Positions 41,408 to 42,383 of a stretch of DNA of 42,383 bases are shown here, in pieces. The stretch lies in contig NZ_FMVS01000032.1 in the NCBI RefSeq assembly GCF_900102515.1, positions 1-42,383 of the forward strand. Direction: 5' to 3'. The stretch is from Butyrivibrio sp. INlla14 (lineage in GTDB: Bacteria; Bacillota; Clostridia; Lachnospirales; Lachnospiraceae). The position numbers and the translations under genes are program-made. Within the stretch, counting starts at the first letter, position 1; each line of letters begins with the position of its first letter. The notes below the pieces were generated by a model. That model had not been told where the DNA came from and searched no databases. It saw only the letters and a program-made list of their open reading frames with translations.

Positions 41408-42094
41408 ATGAAAAAATTTAAGCTACTCATTATATCGATTTTGTCTGTTGTACTCATATTCTCAACTGTATATACAAATAATCTGAAAGCATATGCATCG
41501 TATGATGAATTTATTCCATTTTGTTTTGATAACACAGTCCCCAATTATGACAATATCAGAAGTGCAATATATCCACAGGTATTTAGTATTACGCCAATAG
41601 AAATATGGGACTTATTCATACAAGAAGGAGTAAAAATATATGTTACCTCATCCGCTCCAAGATTTAATACTAACGGAGGCGCGATAAATGGTAAAACATA
41701 TGGAGCATCCGTTATTTTCAATCCTTCATCAAAAAAGATTCAAAGTGTAAATGCTCCTGTTGAAATATACATAAGTAATAATGCTAACGTAGACACTTAT
41801 TTGCATGAATGTGGTCATGCTTTAGATTTCATAGCAGAGTATATTACTGGTTACTACAAAGGTAATTGTACAATTAGTGCATCATCAAAATGGAAATCTT
41901 TGTATTCTAAATATGCTTCTGTAATGGCACGCTTTGATATACCAGCAGCCAATAATATGTATGATGCCACAGAAGGTTTTGCTGAAGCTTATAGATTGTA
42001 TCTTACATACCCACAAGATTTAAAAACGTATTGCCCTGAAGTTTTCACTTTTGTAGCAAATCAAATTACTAAACCTGAATTATTCACGGCTTAA
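41408..42094 (+). CDS. Secreted zinc metallopeptidase, lethal-factor/PPEP-like
   Basis: A 228-residue exported protease. Residues 1-30 are a signal peptide (MKKFKLLIISILSVVLIFS, then AYA). The zinc motif is LHECGHALDF (His133, Glu134, His137), followed by TEGFAEAYRLYL with Glu189 and Glu193. The HExxH plus E-x-F-A-E pattern and the small size match the anthrax lethal factor-like (M34) group, including clostridial Pro-Pro endopeptidases that cut surface proteins. Substrate preference for Pro-Pro is an inference. The start is ATG 41408 with GAAAGG upstream. It is probably transcribed separately from the cluster before it. Confidence 0.82.
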   Translation: MKKFKLLIISILSVVLIFSTVYTNNLKAYASYDEFIPFCFDNTVPNYDNIRSAIYPQVFSITPIEIWDLFIQEGVKIYVTSSAPRFNTNGGAINGKTYGASVIFNPSSKKIQSVNAPVEIYISNNANVDTYLHECGHALDFIAEYITGYYKGNCTISASSKWKSLYSKYASVMARFDIPAANNMYDATEGFAEAYRLYLTYPQDLKTYCPEVFTFVANQITKPELFTA

Positions 42095-42234
42095 TTACAA
42101 AGCCGCATAGTTACTGCATTTAAACTGCATATTGCTTTCACCCAATAAGTGAAACCTAAGGGTATTAATAAAGCCCCAATTCTGTTACAATTTTAGGTGT
42201 CGAATCCAAAACCATAACAAAAAAGAGGCTTCAT
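42095..42234. other. Gap before the IS1380-type transposase
   Basis: No gene is seen. A small hairpin (TTTCAC with GTGAAA, about 42138-42156) lacks a T tract. ACCTAA and TTAGGT form a distant inverted pair (about 42155 and 42203). The left terminal repeat of the IS1380 element must lie in or near this stretch but cannot be fixed without the right end. Confidence 0.4.
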
Positions 42235-42383
42235 ATGTATAGTTTAGATTACACAACCTTAGAAAGCAATAAGCGTTTTAAATTAAATTTTGATGGAGGC
42301 GATTTATCCTCCGATGCTGGTCTTCTCCTAATAAAGGAATTTATCAGCAAACTGCACTTTGACAAGCTGATTGACAGCATATT
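42235..42383 (+). CDS. IS1380-family transposase, 5' part cut by window edge
   Basis: From ATG 42235 (AAGAGG at 42223-42228) 49 residues are visible and the frame is open to the end. FDGGDLSSDAGLLLIKEF matches the conserved N-terminus of IS1380 transposases (DDE_Tnp_1_4), where a GG-x-L-x-SDAG-x-LLL segment precedes the first helices. Catalytic residues lie beyond the window, so activity cannot be judged. Confidence 0.8.
   Translation, partial: MYSLDYTTLESNKRFKLNFDGGDLSSDAGLLLIKEFISKLHFDKLIDSI

Noticed and set aside
1..42383. CRISPR arrays, tRNA or rRNA genes
   Set aside because: No regularly spaced direct repeats and no cloverleaf or rRNA-like segments were seen on reading both strands.

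Overview
The window reads as chromosomal DNA from a low-G+C Gram-positive of the Lachnospiraceae (Clostridia), most like Butyrivibrio or Pseudobutyrivibrio. The basis is AT-rich codon use, AGGAGG-type ribosome sites, a Prp-cleavable N-terminus on ribosomal protein L27, a short HisG with a HisZ partner, a lexA/LysM SOS pair, and the gene order rpmB-yloU-fakA-recG-degV. The genus is an inference. No rRNA, tRNA or CRISPR array was seen.

Region 1 (1-16041) is core housekeeping. After the 3' end of an unknown gene comes rpmB (minus strand), then a long plus-strand run: Asp23-like yloU, the fatty-acid kinase fakA, recG, a DegV/FakB fatty-acid-binding protein, both subunits of a type IIA topoisomerase (the A subunit has no GyrA box, so it looks like topoisomerase IV), rsmD, coaD, a coiled-coil protein, a secreted N-acetylmuramoyl-L-alanine amidase, two pseudouridine synthases around an unknown membrane protein, and recU.

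Region 2 (16042-21297) is a partial histidine operon, hisZ-hisG-hisD-hisB-hisIE, behind a clear promoter with two small palindromes. A strongly structured 200-nt gap separates hisD from hisB. The last protein is an unusual three-part fusion: a HisF-like barrel that seems to have lost its catalytic residues, then HisI, then HisE. hisA, hisF, hisH and hisC are absent.

Region 3 (21307-29464) is translation, RNA and cofactor metabolism: a TIGR03960-type radical SAM protein with its DUF2344 partner, a short RNase E/G, an L21 leader with rplU-prp-rpmA, obgE, yhbY, nadD, yqeK and rsfS.

Region 4 (29465-36323) starts with a 170-bp rod-shaped structured element just downstream of lexA. lexA and a YneA-like LysM protein diverge around five overlapping SOS-box-like sites. 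Then come a DHH phosphoesterase whose Shine-Dalgarno lies in the stem of the upstream terminator, a XerS-like tyrosine recombinase, a D-Ala-D-Ala carboxypeptidase, a 33-residue membrane peptide, and an unknown membrane-anchored protein.

Region 5 (36324-42383) is accessory DNA: a complete IS21-family element (istA, istB, terminal inverted repeats, 6-bp target duplication TGCTAA), then a membrane-anchored coiled-coil protein, a NERD nuclease-like protein with a zinc finger, a small two-helix membrane protein, a secreted HExxH zinc protease of the anthrax-lethal-factor/PPEP type, and the start of an IS1380-type transposase cut by the window edge. The IS21 copy sits 47 bp upstream of the coiled-coil gene and has probably separated it from its original upstream region.
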